Of a DNA stretch of 41,657 nt, positions 29,968 through 38,035 are shown piece by piece; the stretch's first letter is position 1, and each line of letters opens with the position of its first letter. A model generated the notes under the pieces. That model did no database searches, had not been told where the DNA came from, and saw only the letters and a program-made list of their open reading frames with translations. The translations under genes were made by a program, and so were the position numbers. The DNA is from a virus. Location of the stretch: the IMG/VR virus record IMGVR_UViG_3300003323_000232, positions 1 to 41,657 of that record. One strand, written 5' to 3'.

Positions 29968-31362
29968 CTATATACCCGCTGCTGTGCGGAACGTTGGTTT
30001 AAAATTAGTCGCACAAGTCGTCTGACCACCTGGGCTAGTTTGATGCAACCCGTCACATGCGGAGTAGTTTGTGAATCCAGTAATGTCTAGATATAGGCAG
30101 TTAGCGGGTGTAGAACACGCTGCGATTGCGTTATTAATCCGTGTATTCTGTGTAACGTAATTCAAACTACTTTGCTGATTCGCTAGTCCAATACACACAA
30201 CTTTTGCAGATGGATACGCAGAGAAAATGCCATTTAAGATTGAGGTATAGTCAGCCGTTATATCTGTTGCTCCGTCATTAGTTCCGCTCCATATCCCAAC
30301 CACATTTGGGGCTTTTGGTCCAGCTAAATCCGCTGTTAGGTTAGTTAGGACATTATTCGTAGTGCGGCCAGATACGGCACGATTATCACAATCGATACCT
30401 GTACCTGTATCCGCTTGAATCTGCTTGCACATGAGGTATGACCATGACCTCATGTTGTTGTTATCGCCAGCACAGCTAACACCGTCAGTCAGCGAATCAC
30501 CTAGAAATTTGAAATTCAATCGGCTTGCTAACGCCGATGTGTCAAATGATGACTGTGTACCACCTAACAAAACGGAGTCAGAAATAACCGTTCGACTTGA
30601 CACAATCGTGTATTCATGCGGTGTACCGTCGCCAACGCCTACCGGTGTCCAACCGCATGTAAGTGGGCCGGCTGGAAACTGTGACTGGCCGAGCGTGGGT
30701 ATAGCAGGACCGGGAACACCATCAGTTTCTAGCACAAACCAACCAAGAGAATTGATACGGTTAAATACCCAAATATTATATCCGGCTTGAATGGTCGCTT
30801 TAAACCGGAAAGATTGTGTGCCTTTACTGGATGCAAATACTGGTGCAACACCGCCATTTGAAGAGAACGAGTCCGTCGCATTAACAAATAGTGCTTCCGT
30901 TCCGGATGCACCAGACATTATAACAAGTGGTGTTCCCGACCCGTTGAAGTTCGGGTCAGCGGTAATTTGTGGTTGAGAACCAACAACCTCGCAGGTTGTT
31001 GCATTATTCAACAAGTTAACAAAACCTGGGGTAAAACCAGAGTCAGCAACAAACTCCAGAGTATGCCAAGTATCCGCTAGGCCACTCGCAACAATGATTC
31101 GCGTACCGGATGGATACAAAGGGCGATACCACGGGCCGTTATCGACACGGCATCGAAACGGGTTGTTACCACCGGCACCGATGATGAGATTTACTTGTGA
31201 TCCGCGGAACAGGAAACGGTAGCCTGAATTCACCGACATAAACTTGTGTTGGCTAGGCGTAGTCGTGTCGTCATAACGCCCGTATTGATATGGCGTAAGC
31301 GACGCAATGCCAAGCGAGAGTGTTTTCCTTCCACCGAAAAGCGGTTGTTGGCCTTTAATCAT
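29968..31362 (-). CDS. SGNH/GDSL hydrolase fused to beta-rich virion domain
   Basis: 464 aa. The C-terminal third is an SGNH hydrolase: KFLGDSLTDG (block I, catalytic Ser), GIWSGTND (block III, Asn) and DGLHQT (block V, Asp-His). It probably deacylates a surface polysaccharide during adsorption. The first 280 residues are beta-rich with VADSGFTPGFVNLLN and a mid-region jelly-roll-like stretch, and no clear family. The start overlaps the preceding stop as ATGA. A palindrome variant (30998-31012) lies in the N-terminal part. Confidence 0.82.
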   Translation of the reverse strand: MIKGQQPLFGGRKTLSLGIASLTPYQYGRYDDTTTPSQHKFMSVNSGYRFLFRGSQVNLIIGAGGNNPFRCRVDNGPWYRPLYPSGTRIIVASGLADTWHTLEFVADSGFTPGFVNLLNNATTCEVVGSQPQITADPNFNGSGTPLVIMSGASGTEALFVNATDSFSSNGGVAPVFASSKGTQSFRFKATIQAGYNIWVFNRINSLGWFVLETDGVPGPAIPTLGQSQFPAGPLTCGWTPVGVGDGTPHEYTIVSSRTVISDSVLLGGTQSSFDTSALASRLNFKFLGDSLTDGVSCAGDNNNMRSWSYLMCKQIQADTGTGIDCDNRAVSGRTTNNVLTNLTADLAGPKAPNVVGIWSGTNDGATDITADYTSILNGIFSAYPSAKVVCIGLANQQSSLNYVTQNTRINNAIAACSTPANCLYLDITGFTNYSACDGLHQTSPGGQTTCATNFKPTFRTAAGI

Positions 31363-32003
31363 GGTGCCATCGTAGTGCCAGTGGTAAGGACATACACCTC
31401 AGAGTTTGCCCCCGGAGTGAATCCGGTAGGCGTAATAAGGTATCCATATAGCGTTGTACCCGCTGATTGCATCATTTCGTTTAGCTGTGTAGCTTTGACA
31501 TACAGCGTGGAGCCGAGGTCCACAACAGTAGGTATATCGACGTAACCAATATAACTGGCACGATCACCAGCCGGCAAATCCCATGTGTTCGTATTGGTGT
31601 AATTGCTGGGGGGTGAAGACGAATACAAGTGCAGTCTAAATGCCCCCATGCCAGACGGGATAGCAGCAATGTTAAGCATCAACTTAACATCGGTAAAATA
31701 GAACACCCCAGCAGCATTAACAACATTAGTTAGGGTAATTACCCCGCCAATAACGGCACCCGCACCATACGCGGTTTGGTTGGCCGGTCGGTTGATAGTG
31801 GTCTGAACTAGCTTCGCTGTAGACGGCAGACCGGCCGGAATAGCTACATTACCATCAAACAAGCTACCATCGAGCTTGATTAATGCAACAACAGCACCTT
31901 TCTTGTTGCTATCGTTAGGGTCTTTATACATCTTCACACCACCGGGAATTGCAGTATTATTCCCGTCATTAACGACTGCACTATCTGCGATGATGTTCTC
32001 CAT
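31359..32003 (-). CDS. Putative virion decoration/structural protein, 214 aa
   Basis: Beta-rich and almost free of Cys. It begins MENIIADSAVVND and has two domains separated by a Pro/Gly-rich loop; the second contains LHLYSSSPPSNYTNTNTWDL and YIGYVDIPTVVDLGSTLYV, a sandwich-like pattern seen in phage head decoration or fibre proteins. No named family. It lies between the 44-aa gene and the SGNH gene. Confidence 0.65.
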   Translation of the reverse strand: MENIIADSAVVNDGNNTAIPGGVKMYKDPNDSNKKGAVVALIKLDGSLFDGNVAIPAGLPSTAKLVQTTINRPANQTAYGAGAVIGGVITLTNVVNAAGVFYFTDVKLMLNIAAIPSGMGAFRLHLYSSSPPSNYTNTNTWDLPAGDRASYIGYVDIPTVVDLGSTLYVKATQLNEMMQSAGTTLYGYLITPTGFTPGANSEVYVLTTGTTMAP

Positions 32004-32006
32004 TGC

Positions 32007-32141
32007 TCACCAGAGGATTAGCAGTAGGACATACTGTGAGTTACGACCGTCTGAGAAGTTGAGAGACGGTGTATATGGTATAGAACCACTACCGCTATCA
32101 ACAATACCACTTAATCCGCTAAGTCCAGTGAGAGCCAGCAT
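32007..32141 (-). CDS. Small hypothetical protein, 44 aa
   Basis: A tiny frame, MLALTGLSGLSGIVDSGSGS, then IPYTPSLNFSDGRNSQYVLLLILW. It fills the gap between the 118-aa protein and the 214-aa protein, starts ten bases after the perfect palindrome 32151-32165, and ends three bases before the next ATG. The hydrophobic end could be a short membrane or packing segment. No family recognised. Confidence 0.45.
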   Translation of the reverse strand: MLALTGLSGLSGIVDSGSGSIPYTPSLNFSDGRNSQYVLLLILW

Positions 32142-32150
32142 ATTGCACCC

Positions 32151-32165
32151 GTTGCATAGTGCAAC
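32151..32165. repeat. Dispersed palindrome, perfect copy in a gene gap
   Basis: Occupies most of the 25-base gap between the stop at 32167 and the 44-aa gene start at 32141, as at 24878. Confidence 0.85.
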
Positions 32166-32166
32166 G

Positions 32167-32523
32167 TTAAGTAGCAAAGTTCATTGAGGACACATTGAGT
32201 GTACCAGTTACAGTACCACCACCGGCAGACAGGCGAACGGCTAGCTTTCTGCCAGCCGTTAACGTCGATACCGGGTTCTTGAATTCAAGTGGACCGGGAC
32301 CGGCAGCAGTTACAGGCACACTATAAAGCGTACCCTCATCCGCAGAGTCGTCAACGTTTCGCTGAATGATCGACAGCATACCGCCTGTCGGTGCAGCAGA
32401 ATAGCCGAAGTGTACTTCGTCAACCTTTACAAACCGGTTATTGTCTGTCGGTGTGATCTTGATTTCGGTTACGTCATTTGCAGCACCAGTAACCGGATTC
32501 CCCCACTGGAATGGCGTTGCCAT
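32167..32523 (-). CDS. Putative head/neck structural protein, 118 aa
   Basis: The start MATPFQWGNPV overlaps the previous stop as TAATG. The protein is beta-rich: VTEIKITPTDNNRFVKVDEV, then GMLSIIQRNVDD, and strands to the end, looking like a single Ig-like or jelly-roll domain as in small decoration proteins. No named family recognised. Confidence 0.65.
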   Translation of the reverse strand: MATPFQWGNPVTGAANDVTEIKITPTDNNRFVKVDEVHFGYSAAPTGGMLSIIQRNVDDSADEGTLYSVPVTAAGPGPLEFKNPVSTLTAGRKLAVRLSAGGGTVTGTLNVSSMNFAT

Positions 32524-32867
32524 TATCGAATCTCTATGGCGTAATACTGGCATTTAACGCCCATTAAGGATGGGTCCACTTCGGGACCAATCCAAAATGA
32601 ACGTTCTCTAACACCGTCATTCCACACAAGCTTTGTGCGGTGCGATATGTCGGGCCGGCACGCCATACAGATTTTATGGGAAATATCCGCTCGCACTTGG
32701 CGAGCAACAACGAGTTCACGACCGGCTACAGGTTCGATACTGACGTATTCATCAGGTGGGTCAGCCGGAGTGAATGATAATTCACTATCACCCTTACCAG
32801 TACGGTTAGACACGCAAGTAAACACGTCAACTAAATGGATAAACTCACCGGGGTCTATTGTGACCAT
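32523..32867 (-). CDS. Head closure / head-tail adaptor protein, 114 aa
   Basis: Resembles SPP1 gp16-type head closure proteins: MVTIDPGEFIHLVDVFT at the N terminus, GRELVVARQVRADISHKI in the centre and RERSFWIGPEVDPSLMG near the end, the usual strand order. It would plug the connector and receive the tail. The start at 32867 lies 13 bases inside the upstream gene; an upstream TTG frame also exists but is less likely. Confidence 0.75.
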   Translation of the reverse strand: MVTIDPGEFIHLVDVFTCVSNRTGKGDSELSFTPADPPDEYVSIEPVAGRELVVARQVRADISHKICMACRPDISHRTKLVWNDGVRERSFWIGPEVDPSLMGVKCQYYAIEIR

Positions 32868-33508
32868 TGGGTGAACCCCGCCAGTTTCAGTTGATTTATG
32901 CAACGATAAAACATGGGGTCGTATTTAGATCGGTCGCCGTAATACATGTTAGTGACAAGGTACTTAACCGCTAGTTTGTACGCGGCGGGTACGTCGTCTG
33001 GGTTTGTTGAGGAACTGACCCCGTAGCCGGCGGAGAAGGTGACACGGACGGATTGTAGACGGAACGGGTCGGTGAATGGCCAGACTTGGCCTTTCGTCGG
33101 AATGACACGACCTGGACAACGAGCATTAGCAACTTGATAATTTGCCGGATCAAGTACATAATCAACCCCCTGTACGTCAGTGTATGAAATATCAGTAACA
33201 GTCTTTACTGGGTAGCGTGGAAGCTTGAATTGAGACGATTGGAAATCATACGGCCATAGTTGCGTACCGTAATACATAGGGAAACGATCCAACGTCATAC
33301 GATATGTGGTTGGAGTTGCAGTGTGCATCGTCAAATTTTCGATTTGTTCCGTCGCGTCCTTCACCAACTGCCTTAATTCTTCATCTTCCGCATCCCGTCC
33401 ACGAATGCGTAACCAAGCCTTAATACTGCCCGGCCCGTCGTCTGGTGTCAGATAGACGGGCAGGACAGTAGGCTTAGTAACCACTTCCAACGCGAATTTG
33501 CCATTCAT
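32855..33508 (-). CDS. Head-tail connector protein, gp6/gp8-like, 217 aa
   Basis: The Phage_connect_1 family pattern is clear: an N-terminal helical part (DEELRQLVKDATEQIENLT), then MTLDRFPMYYG, YPVKTVTDISYTD, VLDPANYQV and VRVTFSAGYG, ending in a helix (AAYKLAVKYLVTNMYYGDRS). It forms the ring below the portal. It overlaps its neighbours by only a few bases. Confidence 0.85.
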   Translation of the reverse strand: MNGKFALEVVTKPTVLPVYLTPDDGPGSIKAWLRIRGRDAEDEELRQLVKDATEQIENLTMHTATPTTYRMTLDRFPMYYGTQLWPYDFQSSQFKLPRYPVKTVTDISYTDVQGVDYVLDPANYQVANARCPGRVIPTKGQVWPFTDPFRLQSVRVTFSAGYGVSSSTNPDDVPAAYKLAVKYLVTNMYYGDRSKYDPMFYRCINQLKLAGFTQWSQ

Positions 33509-33846
33509 TTGGCATCTTCTTTCTTGGTTTCACGGAGGGGTACAGTCAGCGGGGTATTACCAGGCGGAATCACACCGGCTTCGATGTCAGTAGCGGTGAA
33601 TTCCGGTTTCTTAACGCCTGAGGTTTCCTCGTCCTTGCGGTCTTCTGGGTCAGGGGTTGCTGATTGCATACTGTATTTCGTCTCGCCTTCCTTCACATCC
33701 GGGCTATTGTCGAAAATCGGATTGCCCGGACTGTTGGACTTGGCGAGGCGTTTATATGTCTTGTCATCAAGGTTATATAGCTTGCCAGCTTGAAGAACCA
33801 TCGTCGGTTCACAATGCGTAGCAAGCATACGAACGAGACGGGCCAT
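33505..33846 (-). CDS. Hypothetical head protein, 113 aa
   Basis: The start MARLVRMLATH is the first ATG with a plausible site after a palindrome variant (33857-33871). The first 40 residues (EPTMVLQAGKLYNLDDKTYK) look like the short domain often found between capsid and connector genes; the rest is charged and disordered (PEDRKDEETSG). No function assigned. Confidence 0.6.
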   Translation of the reverse strand: MARLVRMLATHCEPTMVLQAGKLYNLDDKTYKRLAKSNSPGNPIFDNSPDVKEGETKYSMQSATPDPEDRKDEETSGVKKPEFTATDIEAGVIPPGNTPLTVPLRETKKEDAK

Positions 33847-33862
33847 AACAAACCTTGTTGCG

Positions 33863-34198
33863 TTATGCAACGAAATGGGACGGGTTGTTGTTCAGGTTCT
33901 TACGCATATCGAACCCGATAAGCAACGCTGCCGGTTGGCCGGTGATGGCAACTTTGATATACTGGTATTTCACAGCGGTAACGGTTACCGCTTTCACGCC
34001 GGAAAACGTATACAAAGTGGTTGACGTTGAGAAGTTGTCGTTAGAGCCGATAATCGACCCAGCAATATCGGCTCCATTCTGTGCGGCAACGAAAATACAA
34101 TCCGTTTCGCTGGTGAACATTTCTTTGGACGGGTCGTTGTTTGCAGCAACGACCGCGACCGACTTAACGAACTGTCCGAGGTTCGGGTGAGGTTGCAT
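33863..34198 (-). CDS. Hypothetical head protein, 111 aa
   Basis: The ATG (34198) is within a palindrome variant (34192-34206) and AAGGTG lies upstream. The protein is beta-rich and low in charge (VKAVTVTAVKYQYIKVAIT), placed just after the capsid gene as small decoration or stabilising proteins often are. No family recognised. Confidence 0.62.
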   Translation of the reverse strand: MQPHPNLGQFVKSVAVVAANNDPSKEMFTSETDCIFVAAQNGADIAGSIIGSNDNFSTSTTLYTFSGVKAVTVTAVKYQYIKVAITGQPAALLIGFDMRKNLNNNPSHFVA

Positions 34199-34206
34199 TA
34201 TGCACC

Positions 34207-35601
34207 TTACGAGGTGCCGCACTTGAAGCGGGCAAACGCCTCTTCAAGTACCGGCATACCGTCAGCTTCGCTAGTCACAATGAAACCGACTTGACCGGTT
34301 TCAGCGTACAGTTCCCAGAGAATCTTGATGGTGATTTCCTGAGAGCGAGCGACGTAGTAAAACTGAGGGTCACAGAGCATAGCAACATACGATTGATCAG
34401 TGAATGTAGACGGACAGAACTCGGACAGGTTGATAGGACATTCTAGCAGTTGGTCCGGCTGACGGGGCAACGTGCTAGCGTCGTAGATCGGGATATTGGT
34501 GGAAGAAGAAGCCAATTGCAATACACGCTTCATGAATAGCCGGTGGAAGAACCATTCGGCACGGTTGTGGTACTGTGCTTTCAGGCTATATTTCAGGTCA
34601 TATAGGGCGGGCCATGTAATACCGGTGGCCGCACCAGTCGGGATATCACGAGCGGTCGAAATACCACGGGAGGACGCCACAAACATGCCGAGTGGCTTAC
34701 CCACACCGTTGCCGGTCATAAGTGCCTTTTCAAGTGTGCGAGCAATCGTATAAGCCATACGATTGCTAACCACTTGATCCGGCTTGCCGCGAAGACCGTT
34801 GGCGGTAGCGGCATTATCATCAGACTGCCGAGTGACCGAAAACGCCATACGCAGGAAGCGTTCGGAGACGAGGATACGTTTGCGAATCGGAGTCGGCGTC
34901 AATTGCCGTTTGCCGAACCGCATTGTATCATCAAGCAAAATCTGGCTGATTTCAGTCGTCCATTCGGCGTCGGAACCACTGTCTTCGATGGTCGGGATGC
35001 CGAGCGAAGCAGCATCAGTGACGGTAATAACCGTACACTTCTCCGACATGGGCATTAAATCATCAACAGCTTTCAGGATGTTGTTCGAGATAGTGACCGG
35101 CAGAACGAGATATCCACCCTTCACGTCAACGTCCATTTGCAAAGCCCGCTGTTCGCGTCCTTTGCTCTTGACGTATGCGTTGACGGCTTCCCTATACTCC
35201 AACGTGCTACGACGTTGATAGTGTGGGTTTTCTGGATCAATAAGCGGAACCTTCTTACCTTCCTTGCCAGACTTCGGTGGAGTCCGACGCTTTTCCCGAG
35301 GAAGACGCGAACGCGAGTCATTACCGTCCGTGTTCTCGTCATCCATATTGCCATCTTCCCGGTCTTCGCCTTCTCCCTCTCCTTCCTCTTCATAGTCCAT
35401 CAGAGTTTCGATATTGGAAACCCGTTGGTCAATGACAGTGATATCAGCCGACATTTTATCAAATTGTGCCTGTTCTTCCGGCGAAAGTTCACGTTTTTCC
35501 GTGTCCGCTTTCGCATAAAGACCACGCATATCGGTCAAAATCTTCTTCTTTTTGGCTTTTAGGTCAGTAACGTCTTTCCATTGGGTAGCGGTTGCGGCCA
35601 T
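34207..35601 (-). CDS. HK97-type major capsid protein, 464 aa
   Basis: The N-terminal scaffold-like delta domain is helical and charged (LKAKKKKILTDMRGLYAKAD, then EERDGN-type acidic linker with many Glu/Asp/Gly, about 75-115) and is normally cut off by the prohead protease. The coat fold begins about residue 155: GGYLVLPVTISNNILKAVDD, then SLGIPTIEDSGSDAEWTTE and LGMFVASSRGIS. The C-terminal half follows the HK97 pattern to FARFKCGTS. Promoter element and protease gene are directly upstream. Confidence 0.93.
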   Translation of the reverse strand: MAATATQWKDVTDLKAKKKKILTDMRGLYAKADTEKRELSPEEQAQFDKMSADITVIDQRVSNIETLMDYEEEGEGEGEDREDGNMDDENTDGNDSRSRLPREKRRTPPKSGKEGKKVPLIDPENPHYQRRSTLEYREAVNAYVKSKGREQRALQMDVDVKGGYLVLPVTISNNILKAVDDLMPMSEKCTVITVTDAASLGIPTIEDSGSDAEWTTEISQILLDDTMRFGKRQLTPTPIRKRILVSERFLRMAFSVTRQSDDNAATANGLRGKPDQVVSNRMAYTIARTLEKALMTGNGVGKPLGMFVASSRGISTARDIPTGAATGITWPALYDLKYSLKAQYHNRAEWFFHRLFMKRVLQLASSSTNIPIYDASTLPRQPDQLLECPINLSEFCPSTFTDQSYVAMLCDPQFYYVARSQEITIKILWELYAETGQVGFIVTSEADGMPVLEEAFARFKCGTS

Positions 35602-35637
35602 GTTATGTCGTGCCCTGTCTGTCTATACAGGTTACAT

Positions 35638-35651
35638 ATTATACTATACCG
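35638..35651 (-). promoter_or_regulatory. CGGTATAGTATAAT promoter-like element, capsid gene
   Basis: On the minus strand CGGTATAGTAT (35651-35641) runs into TATAAT (35643-35638), a perfect -10. The palindrome at 35651-35665 occupies the -35 region. It is about 40 bases from the capsid ATG (35601), so capsid may get extra transcription that a palindrome-binding protein could block or aid. Confidence 0.55.
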
Positions 35652-36231
35652 TTGCACCATGCAACTTAAGGAAATTTGCAACCTGAGACAGACGGACACG
35701 AGGTTCCGACTTAGGGATTTCTCTCCGGGTTCGTTGAGCGATATTAGCGGAGGTTGCTAGATAAGCCGGGTCTGGACAGAAACACACTTCAAACAATTCT
35801 GCTTTGGAGATAGTACGACAAGCGATATCGTCAATACGCTCCCACTTGTCACTATTCGCTCGGAAGTCGAACGACATACCTTGGATATCACGGCGGTCTA
35901 CATGCTGAATCAGTTCAGTGCCTACAGCGGTATTCGGAATTGATGCCCGAATATGTAGACCGTCCGAAGTATCCGTAATGACAAGCGTTCCGCCTTGCGT
36001 TGTCGCAATCAACTTGTCGCGGTTGTGATCGACCGTACAACAGATATTACGCTTGCCTAGCGACTCCGAAAACGCACCAGGGAGGAACTGTTCCTTAAAA
36101 TCGTTGTTCCAACCGAGGGTTTGTGACCACGATCGGTACGGACAAGCAATCCCTTCGATAAATACCCCGCCGTTGTCCGGTGCGTTCCGTTTCTCCAGTT
36201 TCGTAATAAAGAATTGTGTTTGCAGTTGCAT
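35644..36231 (-). CDS. HK97-type prohead protease, 195 aa
   Basis: A herpes-assemblin-like serine protease that matures the capsid by removing the delta domain. VDHNRDKLIA holds the catalytic His and GMSFDF the catalytic Ser. It starts MQLQTQFFITKLEKR, with the ATG within a perfect palindrome (36225-36239) and AAGGGG upstream. Its C-terminal codons L-H-G-A-T are another perfect palindrome (35651-35665). The gene order protease then capsid is standard. Confidence 0.9.
   Translation of the reverse strand: MQLQTQFFITKLEKRNAPDNGGVFIEGIACPYRSWSQTLGWNNDFKEQFLPGAFSESLGKRNICCTVDHNRDKLIATTQGGTLVITDTSDGLHIRASIPNTAVGTELIQHVDRRDIQGMSFDFRANSDKWERIDDIACRTISKAELFEVCFCPDPAYLATSANIAQRTRREIPKSEPRVRLSQVANFLKLHGATV
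35651..35665. repeat. Dispersed palindrome, perfect copy at -35 of capsid promoter
   Basis: Encodes L-H-G-A-T at the protease end and covers the -35 position upstream of TATAAT at 35643-35638. Confidence 0.85.
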
Positions 36232-36239
36232 AGTGCAAC
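36225..36239. repeat. Dispersed palindrome, perfect copy at a start codon
   Basis: Contains the start ATG of the prohead protease (36231-36229), right after its AAGGGG ribosome site. Confidence 0.85.
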
Positions 36240-36242
36240 CCC

Positions 36243-36620
36243 TTACCACGATAGGACGTTGGTGAGTTTCTGAATCAATGCACCAATACAGACAAATACA
36301 ATAATGGCAATAAAGCCAGCAATGTTAGATAAGCTTTCGTCTTTCTTCTTCGCTTCGTCTCTGGCTCTAATTTTCTGGTCAAACATTTCTTGCATATCAA
36401 CCGAGAATCTGGCTTCATTAAATACTTGCGGAACTTCTTTCGGCTCTTGTTCACCTTCGGAAATCAAGTATTCAGCCATAGCCTTGTCAAACTGCTCTTG
36501 TTCATCGAAACTATGGCCACGTTCGTCCATGTAATCACAGAAGTCTAAGACACGTTGAAAGTGTTCATCATCTCGGATCACGAGTTGACGTTCTTCAGAG
36601 TTGTGCAGCTTAACGGCCAT
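36243..36620 (-). CDS. Small tail-anchored membrane protein, 125 aa
   Basis: It has a charged helical body (MAVKLHNSEERQLVIRDDEH, DEAKKKDESLSN) and one C-terminal membrane segment, IAGFIAIIVFVCIGALI (about 100-116). AAGGG precedes the ATG. It lies between portal and protease genes, an unusual place for a membrane protein. It could be a holin-like or membrane-attached assembly factor; neither is shown. Confidence 0.68.
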   Translation of the reverse strand: MAVKLHNSEERQLVIRDDEHFQRVLDFCDYMDERGHSFDEQEQFDKAMAEYLISEGEQEPKEVPQVFNEARFSVDMQEMFDQKIRARDEAKKKDESLSNIAGFIAIIVFVCIGALIQKLTNVLSW

Positions 36621-36622
36621 GT

Positions 36623-38035
36623 TTAACCCTTAAATTGGAGTGAGTTGCATAGTGCAACGTAGAGTGATTCATCAGCGTCCGGCATTGTAGCCTTAAAGAC
36701 TTCCATTGCCGTAACCTTATCAGTCCCCAAACTACGAATTAAGACAATAGTGTCATTAATAACCTTCGGGTCGACTGGTTTACCCGGCTTCTCTTCAAGT
36801 GGGATCATGGTTGACGGGGTAACTCGACTATCACCCACTTCCGGCGGCATTAGTTGCTCGCGTTCCTTTCGTTTGATATCATTCAGCGTGTAATATCCTA
36901 GATTCCGCTGCTTTGAATACAAATCCCACTTCGTATTTTCCTCCATAACGACAATCCGCGATACATCAGGCTTATAGAAGTAACCAGATACTTGCTCCGG
37001 CATTGTAAGCAATTTCCGCTTCATCTCGCCCGCCCATGTCTCGATCCACGGTTCCAGTGTGTATGTTTTGAAATCCAAACCTTGCGATTCCGTGGTAGAG
37101 AAATTCGCTTCGTCCAAGTCATACAGCAAATGTGGAGGGACGCTAAGCCAACGAGCAATTTCGCGTACTTGGAACTGCCGCGTTTGGAGGAATTGACCAT
37201 CTTCCGGAGGGATACCAATCTGTTGGTATTTCATGCCCTCATCCAACACAACAACGCGGCGGGCACGTTGAGAACCACCGGCAACGTCCTCAATCTCCTC
37301 CCTAATATTGTCCTTCGCCTTTAAATCGAGGTCGGCAGGGTGCGTGACAATGCCGCCCGGAACCGCATTATTGCCAAAGAAAGACGCACCGAACTTCTCT
37401 GTACTAAGTCCGAGAGCGATTGATTCTCTCGCACACGCAACAACTGAATAGCCTTGCAGTCCATCAAATCCATAACCTGCAATGTGCAAGATTTCGTGTG
37501 ACTTGTATGTAGCGTCCGAGTCGCCGGGTGCAGTCGCTTTGTACTCATATATTACACTCCCGTCGGTCTTTTTCTTATCATACTTCGGGGTTACTTGGTT
37601 CGGCGGAACTGGCCAAAGGGCAACTGGTCTATCGTCTTTGTCTCGTTCAATCCATGCGTAACCGTTACCCCATGTTAATGCATGGGCGGTAAGCATATCT
37701 GTAAATTGAAACCAAGTCATATTGGGGTTTGGCCCGACAGAGAAGAAGAGGTTTGTATTGTGGTCGAATTCTGGTGCGTCGCCTTCCTCTCTGCCCTCTT
37801 TCCAGACAGACCAAAGGACAAGAGCGATACTCCGGGCGATTAAATTCACGCCACGAAAGTATGCAGCGTAGTTATATGCGTTATTTTCGTCTACATATAA
37901 CCCGGCCTGTGTTTGCCCCTTCATACCGAACAATTCAATCAACGCTGGGTCGCGTAGTGGAACACCAGCGTATTTCAAAGCCCGTTTTGCGACAAAGCGG
38001 GCGGCTTTTTGCCACTGACGGGCTAACCAGTTCAT
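36623..38035 (-). CDS. HK97-type portal protein, 470 aa
   Basis: It forms the dodecameric gate at one vertex for DNA entry and exit. The family pattern is plain: NNAYNYAAYFRGVNLIARSI, LTAHALTWGNGYAWIERD, LWPVPPNQVTP, EILHIAGYGFDGLQGYS, RQFQVREIARWLSVPPHLL and the C-terminal domain to LQFKG. The start overlaps the terminase stop as TAATG. A perfect palindrome (36644-36658) encodes V-A-L-C-N just before its end. Confidence 0.94.
   Translation of the reverse strand: MNWLARQWQKAARFVAKRALKYAGVPLRDPALIELFGMKGQTQAGLYVDENNAYNYAAYFRGVNLIARSIALVLWSVWKEGREEGDAPEFDHNTNLFFSVGPNPNMTWFQFTDMLTAHALTWGNGYAWIERDKDDRPVALWPVPPNQVTPKYDKKKTDGSVIYEYKATAPGDSDATYKSHEILHIAGYGFDGLQGYSVVACARESIALGLSTEKFGASFFGNNAVPGGIVTHPADLDLKAKDNIREEIEDVAGGSQRARRVVVLDEGMKYQQIGIPPEDGQFLQTRQFQVREIARWLSVPPHLLYDLDEANFSTTESQGLDFKTYTLEPWIETWAGEMKRKLLTMPEQVSGYFYKPDVSRIVVMEENTKWDLYSKQRNLGYYTLNDIKRKEREQLMPPEVGDSRVTPSTMIPLEEKPGKPVDPKVINDTIVLIRSLGTDKVTAMEVFKATMPDADESLYVALCNSLQFKG
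36644..36658. repeat. Dispersed palindrome, perfect copy
   Basis: In the last codons of the portal gene, encoding V-A-L-C-N, and 25-40 bases before the next gene start. Confidence 0.85.
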